DNA of 64,000 nucleotides from JANXMY01 sp964251675 (GCA_964251675.1 CAXUKS010000011.1:1-64000), one strand, 5' to 3'. Numbered from the stretch's first letter, positions 39,327-48,482 are shown. Notes: a model not told the origin generated them from the letters alone. A program made the numbers and translations.

Positions 39327-40034
39327 ATGACGACTTTCGGCCATCCGCACCGGCACGTCGCCCGGTGCGACTCGACCAGCGACCTCGCCCGCGACTGGGC
39401 GCGGGATCCGGACGACCCCGCCCTCTCCGGCGCGGTCGTCTCTACTGAATTCCAGTCACGCGGGCGCGGCCAGCGCGGGCGGGAGTGGGAAGCCGGGCCG
39501 GGCGAAAATGCCCTCCAATCGTTCGTCTATCGCCTGCCCGACGGCGCTCCTGCCGGGCCGCTTGGCCTCGTCGCCGCCGTTGCCGTGGCCGACGCCCTGA
39601 CCGCGCTTGGCCTTGCGCCCGCGATTAAATGGCCGAATGACATCCTGCTCTCAGGCCGCAAGACGGCGGGCATACTGGTGGAAGCGTCCGGCCCGGTCGT
39701 TATTCTGGGCATCGGCATCAATGTCAACCAGACCGTGTTCGGCGGCGCGGCGGCGTTTGTGACCCCGCCGACCTCCCTGTGCCTTGAAGCAGGCCGCACG
39801 TTTGCCGTTGAAGACGTGCGCGAGGCGCTCTGCCGGGCACTCTCAGTATGGGAGAACAAGTGGCGGCAGGGCGGCTTTCCCCCTGTGCTGGAAGCCGCCC
39901 GACACCGGCTCGCCGTCGGTGCTGCCGTTCGGCGCGGGGCGGAAACAGCGACGCTGGCCGGGCTGGACGACGACGGCGCGGCCCGTGTCTGCCTGCCGAC
40001 TGGAACTTTTGCCCGCTGGCAGACGTTAGACTAG
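39327..40034 (+). CDS. birA: Biotin-[acetyl-CoA-carboxylase] ligase
   Basis: BirA attaches biotin to the AccB carrier, activating acetyl-CoA carboxylase. The 235-residue protein is the short class without the N-terminal repressor helix-turn-helix. CDSTSDLARDW, the biotinyl-AMP loop SRGRGQRGREWEAGPGE, IKWPNDILLSGRKTAGILVE and GIGINVNQ are visible. The C-terminal SH3-like domain is present. It does not regulate transcription, since it has no DNA-binding part. accDA lie at 14.8 kb. Confidence 0.93.
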   Translation: MTTFGHPHRHVARCDSTSDLARDWARDPDDPALSGAVVSTEFQSRGRGQRGREWEAGPGENALQSFVYRLPDGAPAGPLGLVAAVAVADALTALGLAPAIKWPNDILLSGRKTAGILVEASGPVVILGIGINVNQTVFGGAAAFVTPPTSLCLEAGRTFAVEDVREALCRALSVWENKWRQGGFPPVLEAARHRLAVGAAVRRGAETATLAGLDDDGAARVCLPTGTFARWQTLD

Positions 40035-40127
40035 AAGCCCAGCAGCGAGAGGCGCAATAAGCGGCGCAGATAGTGTATAATAACAGGACGGGCGGCGTTA
40101 AAAGCCGCCACGCAAAGGAAACTGGGT

Positions 40128-40352
40128 ATGCTGAAGTCTCGCTGGCTGAGTACCTTCACCGTCATCGGCGCGGTGCTGATTGTGCTTGGCATCGTTGGCC
40201 TGGTTTTCGGGCCAAAATTCATTTATGACCCCGGCCAGCCCGTCACCGGCAAAGAAGGTCTCTGCTACCTGGCCGTCGGCGTGCTTATGGTCATCAACGG
40301 CGTGATGACCCCGGCTCCGGCTGCCGAAAAGACCCCGGCCAAGCGGGAGTAA
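40128..40352 (+). CDS. Small two-helix membrane protein
   Basis: A 74-residue protein with hydrophobic helices at about 9-28 (TFTVIGAVLIVLGIVGLVFG) and 45-60 (LCYLAVGVLMVINGVM), and a polar tail APAAEKTPAKRE. A TATAAT box at 40076-40081 and a small hairpin GGCGGCGTTAAAAGCCGCC precede it. I do not recognise the family. Convincing reading frame, ribosome site AAAGGAA. Confidence 0.65.
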   Translation: MLKSRWLSTFTVIGAVLIVLGIVGLVFGPKFIYDPGQPVTGKEGLCYLAVGVLMVINGVMTPAPAAEKTPAKRE

Positions 40353-40391
40353 CTGTCCCGCACCTGACCACTCTTATTGACCGATCTTGTT

Positions 40392-40521
40392 GGCGTTGCT
40401 GCATAAATCCCATAGTCGTGGTTCAGAGTGCCGGGGGTATAAAATATCTTGAAACCCCCGGCATTAAGCTCAGCCGCCCTCCGGGCGGCACTCGGCACAA
40501 GAGCCTTTATGCAACAACACC
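40392..40521. mobile_element. MITE-like element with 9-bp target duplication (copy 3)
   Basis: The left end GGCGTTGCTGCATAAAT and the right end, reverse complement GGTGTTGTTGCATAAAG, are 17-bp inverted repeats with three mismatches. GATCTTGTT flanks both sides (40383-40391 and 40522-40530). The identity extends to 12 bp if the last bases of the element are counted. It shares AAATCCCATAGTCGTGGTTC with copy 1 (one or two changes) and the CCGGGGGTATAAAA hairpin half. Non-coding. Confidence 0.82.
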
Positions 40522-40551
40522 GATCTTGTTTACTGAGGATTAACACGTCTT

Positions 40552-40812
40552 ATGCCATCGGAAGTCATACGCTGCACCGACTGCGGAGCCATTTTCAAAG
40601 GCGTCCCGGCCTGGCTGTCCACGGCCAGCGTCAAATTTAGCTGCACCAACTGCCCCAAGCGGCCCTCCCGGCTTGCCCGCTTTGACGCCGCCCCCGCCGC
40701 GACACTCATCAAAGCCAAAGACGAGGACGACGACGATCTGGACGCCGTAGAAATCGAGGACCTCGACGACGACGCCGAGCCAGACCTCGAAGACGACGTC
40801 AAAGAGGAATAA
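40552..40812 (+). CDS. Small zinc-ribbon protein with acidic tail
   Basis: An 86-residue protein with a two-knuckle cysteine pattern, CTDCG (residues 8-12) and CTNC (31-34), probably binding one zinc ion, followed by a strongly acidic tail (DEDDDDLDAVEIEDLDDDAE). Such proteins may bind nucleic-acid-binding partners or histone-like proteins, but no function is known. It has a good terminator 14 bp after the stop. The start ATG lies 30 bp after a MITE-like element, which may have displaced the original promoter. Confidence 0.7.
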   Translation: MPSEVIRCTDCGAIFKGVPAWLSTASVKFSCTNCPKRPSRLARFDAAPAATLIKAKDEDDDDLDAVEIEDLDDDAEPDLEDDVKEE

Positions 40813-40825
40813 CCAGACCACAAAC

Positions 40826-40854
40826 AGCCCGGCGCATTTCGCGCCGGGCTTTTC
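40826..40854 (+). terminator. Rho-independent terminator of the zinc-ribbon gene
   Basis: A 10-bp perfect stem (AGCCCGGCGC with GCGCCGGGCT) encloses the loop ATTTC and ends in TTTTC. Confidence 0.85.
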
Positions 40855-40869
40855 TGTCTGCCCTATCCC

Positions 40870-41403
40870 ATGAACCGTATTTCCATTATTGGCACGACCG
40901 GCTCCGGCAAAAGCACTCTGGCGGCGCATCTTGCCCGCACTTTGGATGTCCCCTGCCTCGAGCTGGATGCGATCCACTGGCAGCAGCCGGATTGGAACCC
41001 GATCAGCCGGGAGCAGTTCCAATCGGAAGTTGCCGAAGCGGTCCGCGCCGAGCGGTGGATCATCGAAGGCGGCTATTCCATTGTCCGCCCCCAAATCTGG
41101 GCACATGCGGACACCGTAATCTGGCTGGACTACTCGTTTCCCGTCACCCTGAGCCGCCTCCTGCGCCGCACCACCCGCCGCATTCTCAGCCGCGAGCTTC
41201 TCTGGGGCAGCAATTACGAAACTCTGCAAATCGCCCTGTCCCGCGAGTCCATCCTGTGGTGGCTGCTGAAAACCTACAAACCAAACCGCACCAAGTTCGC
41301 CGCCCAACTCGCACTCCCCGAAAGCCAGCATCTCCAAGTCCACCGCTTTTGCTCGCCCCGGCAGACCCAAGCCTGGCTTGAAAATCAAACGGCCCGGCGC
41401 TAA
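40870..41403 (+). CDS. P-loop adenylate-kinase-like protein (topology modulation protein type)
   Basis: A 177-residue NMP-kinase-like P-loop protein. IIGTTGSGKSTLAAHLA is the Walker A motif at residues 6-22; LDAIHWQQPDWNPI, RWIIEGGYS and VIWLDYSFPVTLSRLLRRTT match proteins annotated as DNA topology modulation protein or FlaR-like. The substrate is unknown. The stop codon lies in the loop of a terminator shared with the convergent RND gene. Confidence 0.82.
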   Translation: MNRISIIGTTGSGKSTLAAHLARTLDVPCLELDAIHWQQPDWNPISREQFQSEVAEAVRAERWIIEGGYSIVRPQIWAHADTVIWLDYSFPVTLSRLLRRTTRRILSRELLWGSNYETLQIALSRESILWWLLKTYKPNRTKFAAQLALPESQHLQVHRFCSPRQTQAWLENQTARR

Positions 41404-41421
41404 AAGCGCCGGGCCGTTGAT
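41385..41421. terminator. Bidirectional terminator
   Basis: AACGGCCCGGCGC (41388-41400) and GCGCCGGGCCGTT (41406-41418) form a perfect 13-bp stem around TAAAA. T-rich tails follow on both strands (GATTTGT on plus, TGATTTT on minus). It closes both the P-loop gene and the RND transporter gene. Confidence 0.85.
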
Positions 41422-41429
41422 TTGTCTGC

Positions 41430-44400
41430 CTAATCCAGCGGCTCGGTTTCGCGGGCCGGATCGGCCTCCGCGCCCGCTTCCGCGCCGGGGGCACGCCCGC
41501 CGCCACGGCTGCCGCGTGGGCCGCCGTCATCGTCGCCATTTTTGGGACCGTCGCTGCCGCCATAAGCCAGTGCTTCAGTGGGGATCTGGCGATGCCAGAC
41601 CACCCGGCCCAGCCAGTTGGCGAAATCGTCAAACAGCAGGTACACGCTCGGAATGACCAGCAAGGTCAGGAACGTGGACACGAGGACGCCGCCGACGACC
41701 GTGATACCCAGCGGCTGCCGGAAGCCCGCGCCGCGCCCCAGCGCCGCCGCCGTGGGCAGCGTCGCAAAGACAATGGCAAACGAGGTCATCAGAATAGGCC
41801 GCAGGCGGGTAGGAGCCGCTTCTAGAATGGCATCCAGCCGCTTGTAGCCGCGTCCCCGCAGGGTGTTGATATAGTCCACCATCAGGATGGCGTTCTTGGT
41901 GGCGATGCCGTTGAGCATAATGACGCCGATGGCCGTAATCAGCGAGAAGGGCGTCCCTGTCAGCAGCAGCGCAGCCAGCGCCCCGACCAGCGCCTGCGGC
42001 AGCGTCAGCATGACCGACAGCGGATACAGCATATTGTTGAACAGGGCCGCCATCAGCATATACGACAGAATGATCCCGAGCAAGACGGCCTGGATGAGAT
42101 AGGGGAACTCATCCTGACTGGTCTGCGCGTCGCCGCCCCAGGTGTAGCTCACCTGTCCCAGCTGCCCCGCATCAGCCATCTTTTTCAGCTCCGGGTCAAC
42201 GTTCTTGAACCGGACATTGTTGATTTGCGTGCCCGGCAGCAGGTAGGCCGAGACCGTCACCTGCCGCAGCCGGTTCAGCCGGTCCACGCGGGTCGGCCCG
42301 GCTCCCGTGGTGATGTTGGCGACATCCCCCAGCGGGATCGGATTGCCATTCTGGTAGCCGACTGGAATAGTTCCAATCGTATAGATATCGTTCCGGTTTT
42401 GATTTGCCAGAATGACATTGATATTGTACTCGTTGGAGTCCTTTGGATCGCGGTACTGTGCCGTGATATTGCCCTGCAGCGCCGTAGACACTGTGGTTGC
42501 CACATCGCTGACGTTCAGGCCGTACTGCGCGGCACGGGTCCGGTCGAGGCGCACCTGGATCTCAGGCTGGCTGGCTTTGAATGAAATGTCGCTGCCATAG
42601 GTCCCCGGCGCCTTGTCCACCACGCCCCGCACGAGCGCAGCGGCATGGAGTATCTGCGTGAAGTCCGTGCCCACGAGGTTGATGGACAGCGGAGCGCCGC
42701 CGCCGCCGAAGCCGTTGACTTCGGACGCCTGGATTTTCAGGCTGCTGCCGTTGCCCGGCACGGTCTGAACAATCTTGCGGATCTTCTTGGCGACATCCGA
42801 GTCCGACTCATCGCGCAGCGTCTCTTCCCCGGAGTGCTTGTTCCAGAACTCGATCTTGTCCAGCGGCGCGGCCTTGTCGTACAGCGACACCTGAATCTGG
42901 GCAAACTGCGTGCCTGAGTCCCCCGATCCCGCACCGCCCGAAGCATTGCGCCCGACCACCGTTTGCAGGTACTTGATGTCGCCATCCAGGCTTTTATCTG
43001 CCCGAATGCGCCGCTCAATCTCGTCCGTGATCGTCTTTGTGACCGTGAGCGAGGTTCCCGCCGGAGCCTGCACCGTCACCGAAACCAGGTTCTGGTCCTG
43101 CGCGGGCGAGAACCGGAAGCCCAGCTTGGGGAAGATCAGCATCACTGCCGCAACCAGTATCAGGTTGCCGACAATGACGACCACCCAGGCCCGTTTCAGG
43201 AAGCCCCGCAAAATGTTCCGGTAGAAGTTCTCAAACTTGTGATAGCCCCGGTTGAACCAGCCCGCAAAGCCCGACTGCCCCTCACCGCTGCTTTCCAGTG
43301 ACTCGCCCTTCTTGAACCAGCGCGAGGCCAGCATCGGGGTCAGGGTGAACGACACAAACAGCGAGATCAAAACGGCCACCGAGATGGAAACGCCGAAGGA
43401 CCGGAAGAACTCGCCGATGATGCCGCCCATGAACGCAATCGGAATAAAGACAACGAGGTCCACGGCGGTCAGCGTCAGGGCCGCCAGACCGATCTCTGCC
43501 CGGCCCGTGATCGCCGCCTCGCGTGGCTCCTGTCCCAGCGCCAGGTGACGCGAGATGTTTTCAATGACGACAATAGAGTCGTCAATCAGAATGCCAATCG
43601 CCAGCGACAGTCCCAGCAGCGTCAGCGAGTTCAGCGTAAAGCCAAACGCCGCAATGGGCAGAAACGTGGCGATGACGCAGACCGGGATGGCGATAGCAAC
43701 AATGATCGTGGCCCGCAGGTTATGCAGGAAAAGGAACACGATCATAACAGCCAGCAGTGCCCCCAGGAACAGCGATACGACCACGTCTTTCAGGTTGTCC
43801 CGAACGTTAGTGGAGTCGTCGCGTGTGACCACAAAGCTGACATCGCTCGGCAGGAACTTCTTGACTGCGATGAGCTGTGCTTTGACGCCGTCAGTGGCTT
43901 TAAGCGTGTTGCCGTCACTGGTCTTCTGGATCGTCAGCGTGACCGAATCCTGCCCGTCCAGCGTGCTTTCAACCGTCCTTTCGACTGTTGTGTCGCTGAC
44001 GGTGGCAATATCCGCAATCTGCACGGTCTGCCCGCTGCTGCCCTCGGTGGGCGCGGCGTCAGGGTTCTTCGGCAGGGAGATGGTCAGGTCTTTTAGCTCC
44101 TGCACCGAGGCGAACTCGCCCAGAAACCGGATGGACGAATACTTCGTGCTGGTCTGAATGTAGCCTGCGGAGACGTTCTGGTTGGCATTCTCAATAATCG
44201 TGGCAAGCTGCCCGATGGTCAAGCCGTAAGCGGCTAGGCGGTCCGCACGGACCGCCACCCGGATTTCCCGCTGTTCGCCGCCGGTGACGTTCACCGCCGA
44301 CACGTCAGGAGCCTGCTGGAGCCGCTCCGAGACGATGTTGTCGGCCAGAACGCGCAGGTCACGCGGGCTTTCGTTGCCCTTCATGGCAATATACATGACT

Positions 44401-44810
44401 GGCTGCGACGAGTTATCCTGCTTGGCAACACTCGGGCTGTCGGCATTGACGGGAAGACGCCTGCGAACCGCATCCACCTTCTGCCGCACATCCGCCGCCG
44501 CCGTATCCAGGTTGGTCCCGAAGAAGAACGTGCAGCGCACGACCGAGACGCCCGACTGGGAAGTCGAGTCAATTTGTTTCAGGCCGCTGACGCCGCTGAT
44601 CGAGTCCTCAATCGGCTTCGTGATCAGCGTTTCCATTTCCTGTGGGTTGGTTCCGGCGTAGGTAGTGTTGACCGAAACGACTGGAAAGTCAACTTTCGGG
44701 TTCAGCTCTGCCGGCAGTGTCAGGTAGCTGACAAAGCCCAGCACCAGAAACGCCGCCACTATCATTAAAATCGCAATCGGGCGGCTGATCGCCAGTTTTG
44801 TGACACCCAT
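41430..44810 (-). CDS. RND (AcrB/HAE1 family) efflux transporter permease
   Basis: A 1126-residue inner-membrane proton-driven exporter. The first helix (AISRPIAILMIVAAFLVLGF), the repeated pore domains, and helix 4 with LSLAIGILIDDSIVVIENIS (the paired aspartates of the proton relay) are typical of the HAE1 group. FATLPTAAALGRGAGFRQPL is the late conserved block. The C-terminal 50 residues are Gly/Asp/Arg-rich and extra. Downstream partner of the adaptor and TolC genes, so it forms a tripartite pump. No specific drug can be inferred. Confidence 0.95.
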   Translation of the reverse strand: MGVTKLAISRPIAILMIVAAFLVLGFVSYLTLPAELNPKVDFPVVSVNTTYAGTNPQEMETLITKPIEDSISGVSGLKQIDSTSQSGVSVVRCTFFFGTNLDTAAADVRQKVDAVRRRLPVNADSPSVAKQDNSSQPVMYIAMKGNESPRDLRVLADNIVSERLQQAPDVSAVNVTGGEQREIRVAVRADRLAAYGLTIGQLATIIENANQNVSAGYIQTSTKYSSIRFLGEFASVQELKDLTISLPKNPDAAPTEGSSGQTVQIADIATVSDTTVERTVESTLDGQDSVTLTIQKTSDGNTLKATDGVKAQLIAVKKFLPSDVSFVVTRDDSTNVRDNLKDVVVSLFLGALLAVMIVFLFLHNLRATIIVAIAIPVCVIATFLPIAAFGFTLNSLTLLGLSLAIGILIDDSIVVIENISRHLALGQEPREAAITGRAEIGLAALTLTAVDLVVFIPIAFMGGIIGEFFRSFGVSISVAVLISLFVSFTLTPMLASRWFKKGESLESSGEGQSGFAGWFNRGYHKFENFYRNILRGFLKRAWVVVIVGNLILVAAVMLIFPKLGFRFSPAQDQNLVSVTVQAPAGTSLTVTKTITDEIERRIRADKSLDGDIKYLQTVVGRNASGGAGSGDSGTQFAQIQVSLYDKAAPLDKIEFWNKHSGEETLRDESDSDVAKKIRKIVQTVPGNGSSLKIQASEVNGFGGGGAPLSINLVGTDFTQILHAAALVRGVVDKAPGTYGSDISFKASQPEIQVRLDRTRAAQYGLNVSDVATTVSTALQGNITAQYRDPKDSNEYNINVILANQNRNDIYTIGTIPVGYQNGNPIPLGDVANITTGAGPTRVDRLNRLRQVTVSAYLLPGTQINNVRFKNVDPELKKMADAGQLGQVSYTWGGDAQTSQDEFPYLIQAVLLGIILSYMLMAALFNNMLYPLSVMLTLPQALVGALAALLLTGTPFSLITAIGVIMLNGIATKNAILMVDYINTLRGRGYKRLDAILEAAPTRLRPILMTSFAIVFATLPTAAALGRGAGFRQPLGITVVGGVLVSTFLTLLVIPSVYLLFDDFANWLGRVVWHRQIPTEALAYGGSDGPKNGDDDGGPRGSRGGGRAPGAEAGAEADPARETEPLD

Positions 44811-44857
44811 AGTTTGTCCCTTGCTTCTCCGCTAACAGTGTTTTACACTGACCTGTT

Positions 44858-44886
44858 AGAAGCCACGGGTTGAAACCCGAGGCTTC
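44858..44886. repeat. Single hairpin between pump and adaptor genes
   Basis: AGAAGCCACGGGTTGAAACC with CGAGGCTTCT is one 28-bp palindromic unit, related in style to the family B/D outer hairpins. It lies in the 101-bp spacer of the efflux operon and might tune expression of the permease relative to the adaptor. Confidence 0.5.
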
Positions 44887-44911
44887 TGAAATGCTCCGCA
44901 TAAAAAGTCCG

Positions 44912-46516
44912 CTACTGAGCCGCCTGTGCGCTGCGCTTGCCGCCGTCGACCGGAGCGCCGTCGGCGTCCACGACAGCAACCTTCTGACCTTTCTTGAGGC
45001 CCTGCTGGCCGACGATCACAATGGTCTGACCAGGCTGCAAGCCGCTGGTGATCTGCGCCTGTTTTTGGTTCTGAATGCCGATTTTGACCGCCTGCGGCTG
45101 GGCCGTGTTGTCCGCGCCAATGATGATGACCTGCTGGGCCGCAGACTGGGTCCCGGCAGCGATTGTCTCGTTGCTGCTGGTGTTCGGCTGGAAGCCCTGG
45201 GTGCTGGCAAGCGGAACCAGCGCATTGGCGGGAACCAGCGTGGCATTGCGGGCCACCCGCGTCACGATACCGCCCCGCGCAAACATACCGGGGCGCAGCT
45301 CGCGGCCAGGGTCATTGATGCTGACGCGCAGGGAAAAGACCCGGTTCGCGGCGCTGGCCGCCGGGTAGACCGCGCTGACCCGCCCCGAATACTTGCGACC
45401 GGGCAGGGCATCTACCTGGACGCTGACCGGGTTGTTGAGGCTGATCCCGGCAAAGTCCGTCTCGCTGATGGTCGGCTCGTAGTAGACGCTGCCGAGGCCG
45501 ACTATCCGCATCAGGTTCGTGCCAGGCGAAGCGATCTGCCCTGGTTCCACTTCACGGGCGGCGACGATGCCGTCAATCGGCGACCGAATAAAGGCATTGG
45601 CGACCTGCTGCTGGTTGAAGGCCAGCGTCGCCTGCTGCTGCCGCACGGCGGCCTGCGCCTGCGTCACGGCGGCCTGCGCGGCGGCGATGTCCTCCTGCCG
45701 GACAGCGATCTGCTGCTGGTTGGCGATGGCGGTTTGCAGATTGGCCTGCTGCTGCTGAAGCTGGGCAAGCGCGGCGGCCACATCTTCGGTCTGGGCACCG
45801 GCTTCCGTCAGCGACAGTGCCTGCTGCGCGTTCCTGTAAGTCTGCTCCTGGACCGTGTAGTTGGTTTGTGCGGTATCCAAATCGGCTTTGGCAAGTGCGC
45901 CCTGCGCGAAGAGGGTCTTGTTGCGTGTCAGGATAGTCTGGGCGTTGTCCAGATTGGCTTTGGCGAGCAGGACCTGGCTCCGTCCCTGCAAAATCTGCTG
46001 CGGCCGGTTGCCGCCTTTGACCTTCTTGTAGTTCTGGCTGGCTGAGGCCACCTGTGCCCGTGCCTGGGCGACGGCCTGTTTGGCCGTCTGTACCTGAAGG
46101 GTGTAGTTCGTTCTCGCCTGGGACAGCTTTGCCTGGTTGGAGGCCACATTGGACTGCGCCTGGGCGACATTGGCCTGCGCCTGCCGGACATTGGCCTCAA
46201 GGTCCGTCGTGTCCTGCTGGGCCACGATCTGCCCGGCGCTGACTTTCTGCCCTTCCCGGAAGTTGACGGCGATGATCCGGCCCGCCGCACGGGCGGAAAG
46301 CTGCACATCCTGCAGCGCCTGAATGTTACCGGTGACGGGCACGGTCTGGGTGATGGTTCCGGTCTGCACCGTCGCCACCTGCACTGGGACAGCCCCGCCG
46401 GGAGCGCCGACGCCGGGCGGTCCGGTCTTCGCTTCTTTTTTGCCGCAGCCTGCGCCCATCAGGGAGCCGGTCAAAACTATGCCCGCAAGCAGCGCGGGCT
46501 GGAAATGGAATTTCAT
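44912..46516 (-). CDS. RND efflux periplasmic adaptor (membrane fusion protein)
   Basis: A 534-residue adaptor beginning at ATG 46516 with a signal peptide and a likely lipidated Cys24 (MGAGCGKKEAKTG). The lipoyl halves and an unusually long coiled-coil hairpin (Gln/Ala-rich, about 100-320, for example QANVAQAQSNVASNQAKL) are followed by beta-barrel and membrane-proximal domains (AFIRSPIDGIVAAREVEPGQ, GRVSAVYPAASAANRVFSLR). The frame extending to 46972 overlaps tolC and is rejected. It links the RND permease to TolC. Confidence 0.92.
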   Translation of the reverse strand: MKFHFQPALLAGIVLTGSLMGAGCGKKEAKTGPPGVGAPGGAVPVQVATVQTGTITQTVPVTGNIQALQDVQLSARAAGRIIAVNFREGQKVSAGQIVAQQDTTDLEANVRQAQANVAQAQSNVASNQAKLSQARTNYTLQVQTAKQAVAQARAQVASASQNYKKVKGGNRPQQILQGRSQVLLAKANLDNAQTILTRNKTLFAQGALAKADLDTAQTNYTVQEQTYRNAQQALSLTEAGAQTEDVAAALAQLQQQQANLQTAIANQQQIAVRQEDIAAAQAAVTQAQAAVRQQQATLAFNQQQVANAFIRSPIDGIVAAREVEPGQIASPGTNLMRIVGLGSVYYEPTISETDFAGISLNNPVSVQVDALPGRKYSGRVSAVYPAASAANRVFSLRVSINDPGRELRPGMFARGGIVTRVARNATLVPANALVPLASTQGFQPNTSSNETIAAGTQSAAQQVIIIGADNTAQPQAVKIGIQNQKQAQITSGLQPGQTIVIVGQQGLKKGQKVAVVDADGAPVDGGKRSAQAAQ

Positions 46517-46538
46517 GCTTCTTTGGTGTTTCTTTGTC

Positions 46539-48482
46539 CTAGCGTCCGCCAACGGCGCGGGTGAGCTGCGCCAGAGAGGTTTGATAGTCATACTGGGCAT
46601 TGAGCAGATTACTTTGTGCCTGCGCGAGCTGCGCCTGGGCATTGACCACGTCCAGAATGGTTCCAATGCCGTTTTGGTAGCGCACATTGGCAAGGCGATA
46701 GGCTTCATCGGCGGTGGCTGCGCCAACCCCTGCCGAGGAAGCGCGGGTCTGGGCATCGTTGATGTTGGACAGCGCCTGCCGCACTTCCAGATCGACGTTG
46801 AGCCTGAGCTGGTCCCGTGTGATCTCCTGCGTCCGCAGGTCGGACTGGGCGGTGCGGACTTTGGCTTTGGTGGTCCCGCCGTCATAAAGCGGAATGCCGA
46901 TGACCGCCGAAACGGCATAGGTCGTGTGCGTGTTGGTGGTGACAGGGCCAGCATAGCCGCCGGTTCCCACAATGCTCAGCGAGGGCAGCAGGCTCGCTCC
47001 GGCAATTTTGATCAGCCGCTGGGCAATCGTGATGTTGCGATCTGCCTGCTGCACTTCGGGCCGCCCAGTCAGCGCGGCGCGGGTGAGGGCAGTCCGGTCA
47101 AATGTCTGGGTGGTCGGCGGCAGGGTCGGCTCCTGAAGCGCAATCGGAGTGTCCTGGTTGAGACCAACAAGGTTGTTCAAGTTAGCCTGGGACAGCACAA
47201 GCGTATTGCGGGCCGACGATAGCTGCTGCTGGGCATTGGAAAGCGTCGTTTGCGCGGTCAGGACATCGTACCGCGCCGTCGCGCCTGCATCAAAGCGTGC
47301 CTGCGCGATCCGCACGCTTTCGGTGTCGGCGGCGACAAGCTGCTCATCCACCCGCACCTGCGCCTGATTACGCAGCACGTTAAAGTACGTATTTTTAACT
47401 GACAGCGCCGTTTCGTTGGCAATCCGGTCCAGGTCGGTCAGGTAAAAGTCTCGTGTCAGCCGCTCCACATCCTGCGCGGCGGGCACAAGCTGGAAGATGT
47501 CAATGCCCTGGGTGACAGAGACACGGGCGCTGTAGTTGTTGTTGGAGCCGCCCTGGAAGTTATTGTTGAGTGTGCCGTTGCCAGGCGTCGTCCCCGTGCC
47601 GTCACCGTCCGCACGAGGCTGCCGCGCCTGAGAGGCGGCCACTGCATTTGAGCCATTGGCGGCGGGCGACGGCGCTCCGGCAGCCTGCGCGAGCTGCTGC
47701 ATCATCGGCGGCAGGTCGGCAGCCTGCACCGAAGATTGCGCGGTGCGAATTTGCGCCGTTGGTCCGGTGGTTCCGAATGTACTTCCAGTGGTGCCGGTGC
47801 TTCCCGGCGTGCCGCCGGTTCCGGTGGTCCCTGTCGTGCCTAACGTTCCCGTGGTCCCGGTCGTTCCCGTCGTGCCGCTGTTTCCGGTCGTCCCGGTGGT
47901 TCCGGAGCCGCCCACGGTTCCGGTCCCCTGCGGGGTTGTGCCGATAGAAGAGTTCGTACCGTCACTGCTGGTCCCGGTTCCGCCGCCGCCGCCGCCCGTG
48001 AAGCTGCTGGTCGTGCCGCCGCCCTGATCGGTAATGACGGGGATGACACCGCCGCCGGGCAGTGTGCCGGTGGTGTTGCCGCCGCCTGCCGCCGTGCCGA
48101 ACGTCTTGGTGCTGGAAAGCGTGTCCACCAGGTCCAGCCGCACCTGCGGCAGCCCGCCTGCGTTGGCCTGATAGATGAGCTGCTGGGCCTTGATGACCCG
48201 CTCCCGTGCAAGCTGCACGCTGGAATTGTTTTTCAGCGCCAGTCCCAGCACCTGATCCAGCGTCAATGTGCGTGCTGGTGTTGTGCCCGAAGGGGGGGCA
48301 ATAGGCGAGGGCGGCAGCGGGGCAAGCGCAGGAATGGGAGCCGCCGTGGGGGCAGGCGCGGGAACTGGCGTGGGAACTGGCGCGGTGGGTGTCTGCGCCG
48401 ACACCTGAGCTGCGGGCAGCGAAAATAAAGCCAGGGTTGCCAGCGGAAAGAGGCTTATGGGCCGCCAGGAAAATCGTGTCAA
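46539..48482 (-). CDS. TolC family outer-membrane efflux protein with a Gly/Thr-rich insert
   Basis: A 647-residue TolC-type channel, about 150-200 residues longer than usual. A signal peptide ends near QVSAQTP. A Pro-rich stretch is followed by the first helical segment (LTLDQVLGLALKNNSSVQLA, about 75-95). Residues about 150-245 are a low-complexity Gly/Thr/Ser insert of TGTTGTTG type. The remaining helical repeats follow (RFDAGATARYDVLTAQTTLS; RYQNGIGTILDVVNAQAQLA). It is 22 bp upstream of the adaptor and overlaps the AbrB gene by 4 bp. Confidence 0.9.
   Translation of the reverse strand: MTRFSWRPISLFPLATLALFSLPAAQVSAQTPTAPVPTPVPAPAPTAAPIPALAPLPPSPIAPPSGTTPARTLTLDQVLGLALKNNSSVQLARERVIKAQQLIYQANAGGLPQVRLDLVDTLSSTKTFGTAAGGGNTTGTLPGGGVIPVITDQGGGTTSSFTGGGGGGTGTSSDGTNSSIGTTPQGTGTVGGSGTTGTTGNSGTTGTTGTTGTLGTTGTTGTGGTPGSTGTTGSTFGTTGPTAQIRTAQSSVQAADLPPMMQQLAQAAGAPSPAANGSNAVAASQARQPRADGDGTGTTPGNGTLNNNFQGGSNNNYSARVSVTQGIDIFQLVPAAQDVERLTRDFYLTDLDRIANETALSVKNTYFNVLRNQAQVRVDEQLVAADTESVRIAQARFDAGATARYDVLTAQTTLSNAQQQLSSARNTLVLSQANLNNLVGLNQDTPIALQEPTLPPTTQTFDRTALTRAALTGRPEVQQADRNITIAQRLIKIAGASLLPSLSIVGTGGYAGPVTTNTHTTYAVSAVIGIPLYDGGTTKAKVRTAQSDLRTQEITRDQLRLNVDLEVRQALSNINDAQTRASSAGVGAATADEAYRLANVRYQNGIGTILDVVNAQAQLAQAQSNLLNAQYDYQTSLAQLTRAVGGR
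47746..48030 (-). repeat. Degenerate coding microsatellite in the TolC gene
   Basis: Read on the minus strand, GGNACNACNGG-type units recur, encoding runs of Gly-Thr-Thr-Gly. The units vary at third positions. Slippage here would change the length of the disordered insert in multiples of the unit. Confidence 0.7.

Noticed and set aside
46517..46972. Long N-terminal extension of the RND adaptor
   Set aside because: It overlaps tolC, is serine/proline/arginine-rich shadow sequence, and the signal peptide starts at 46516.
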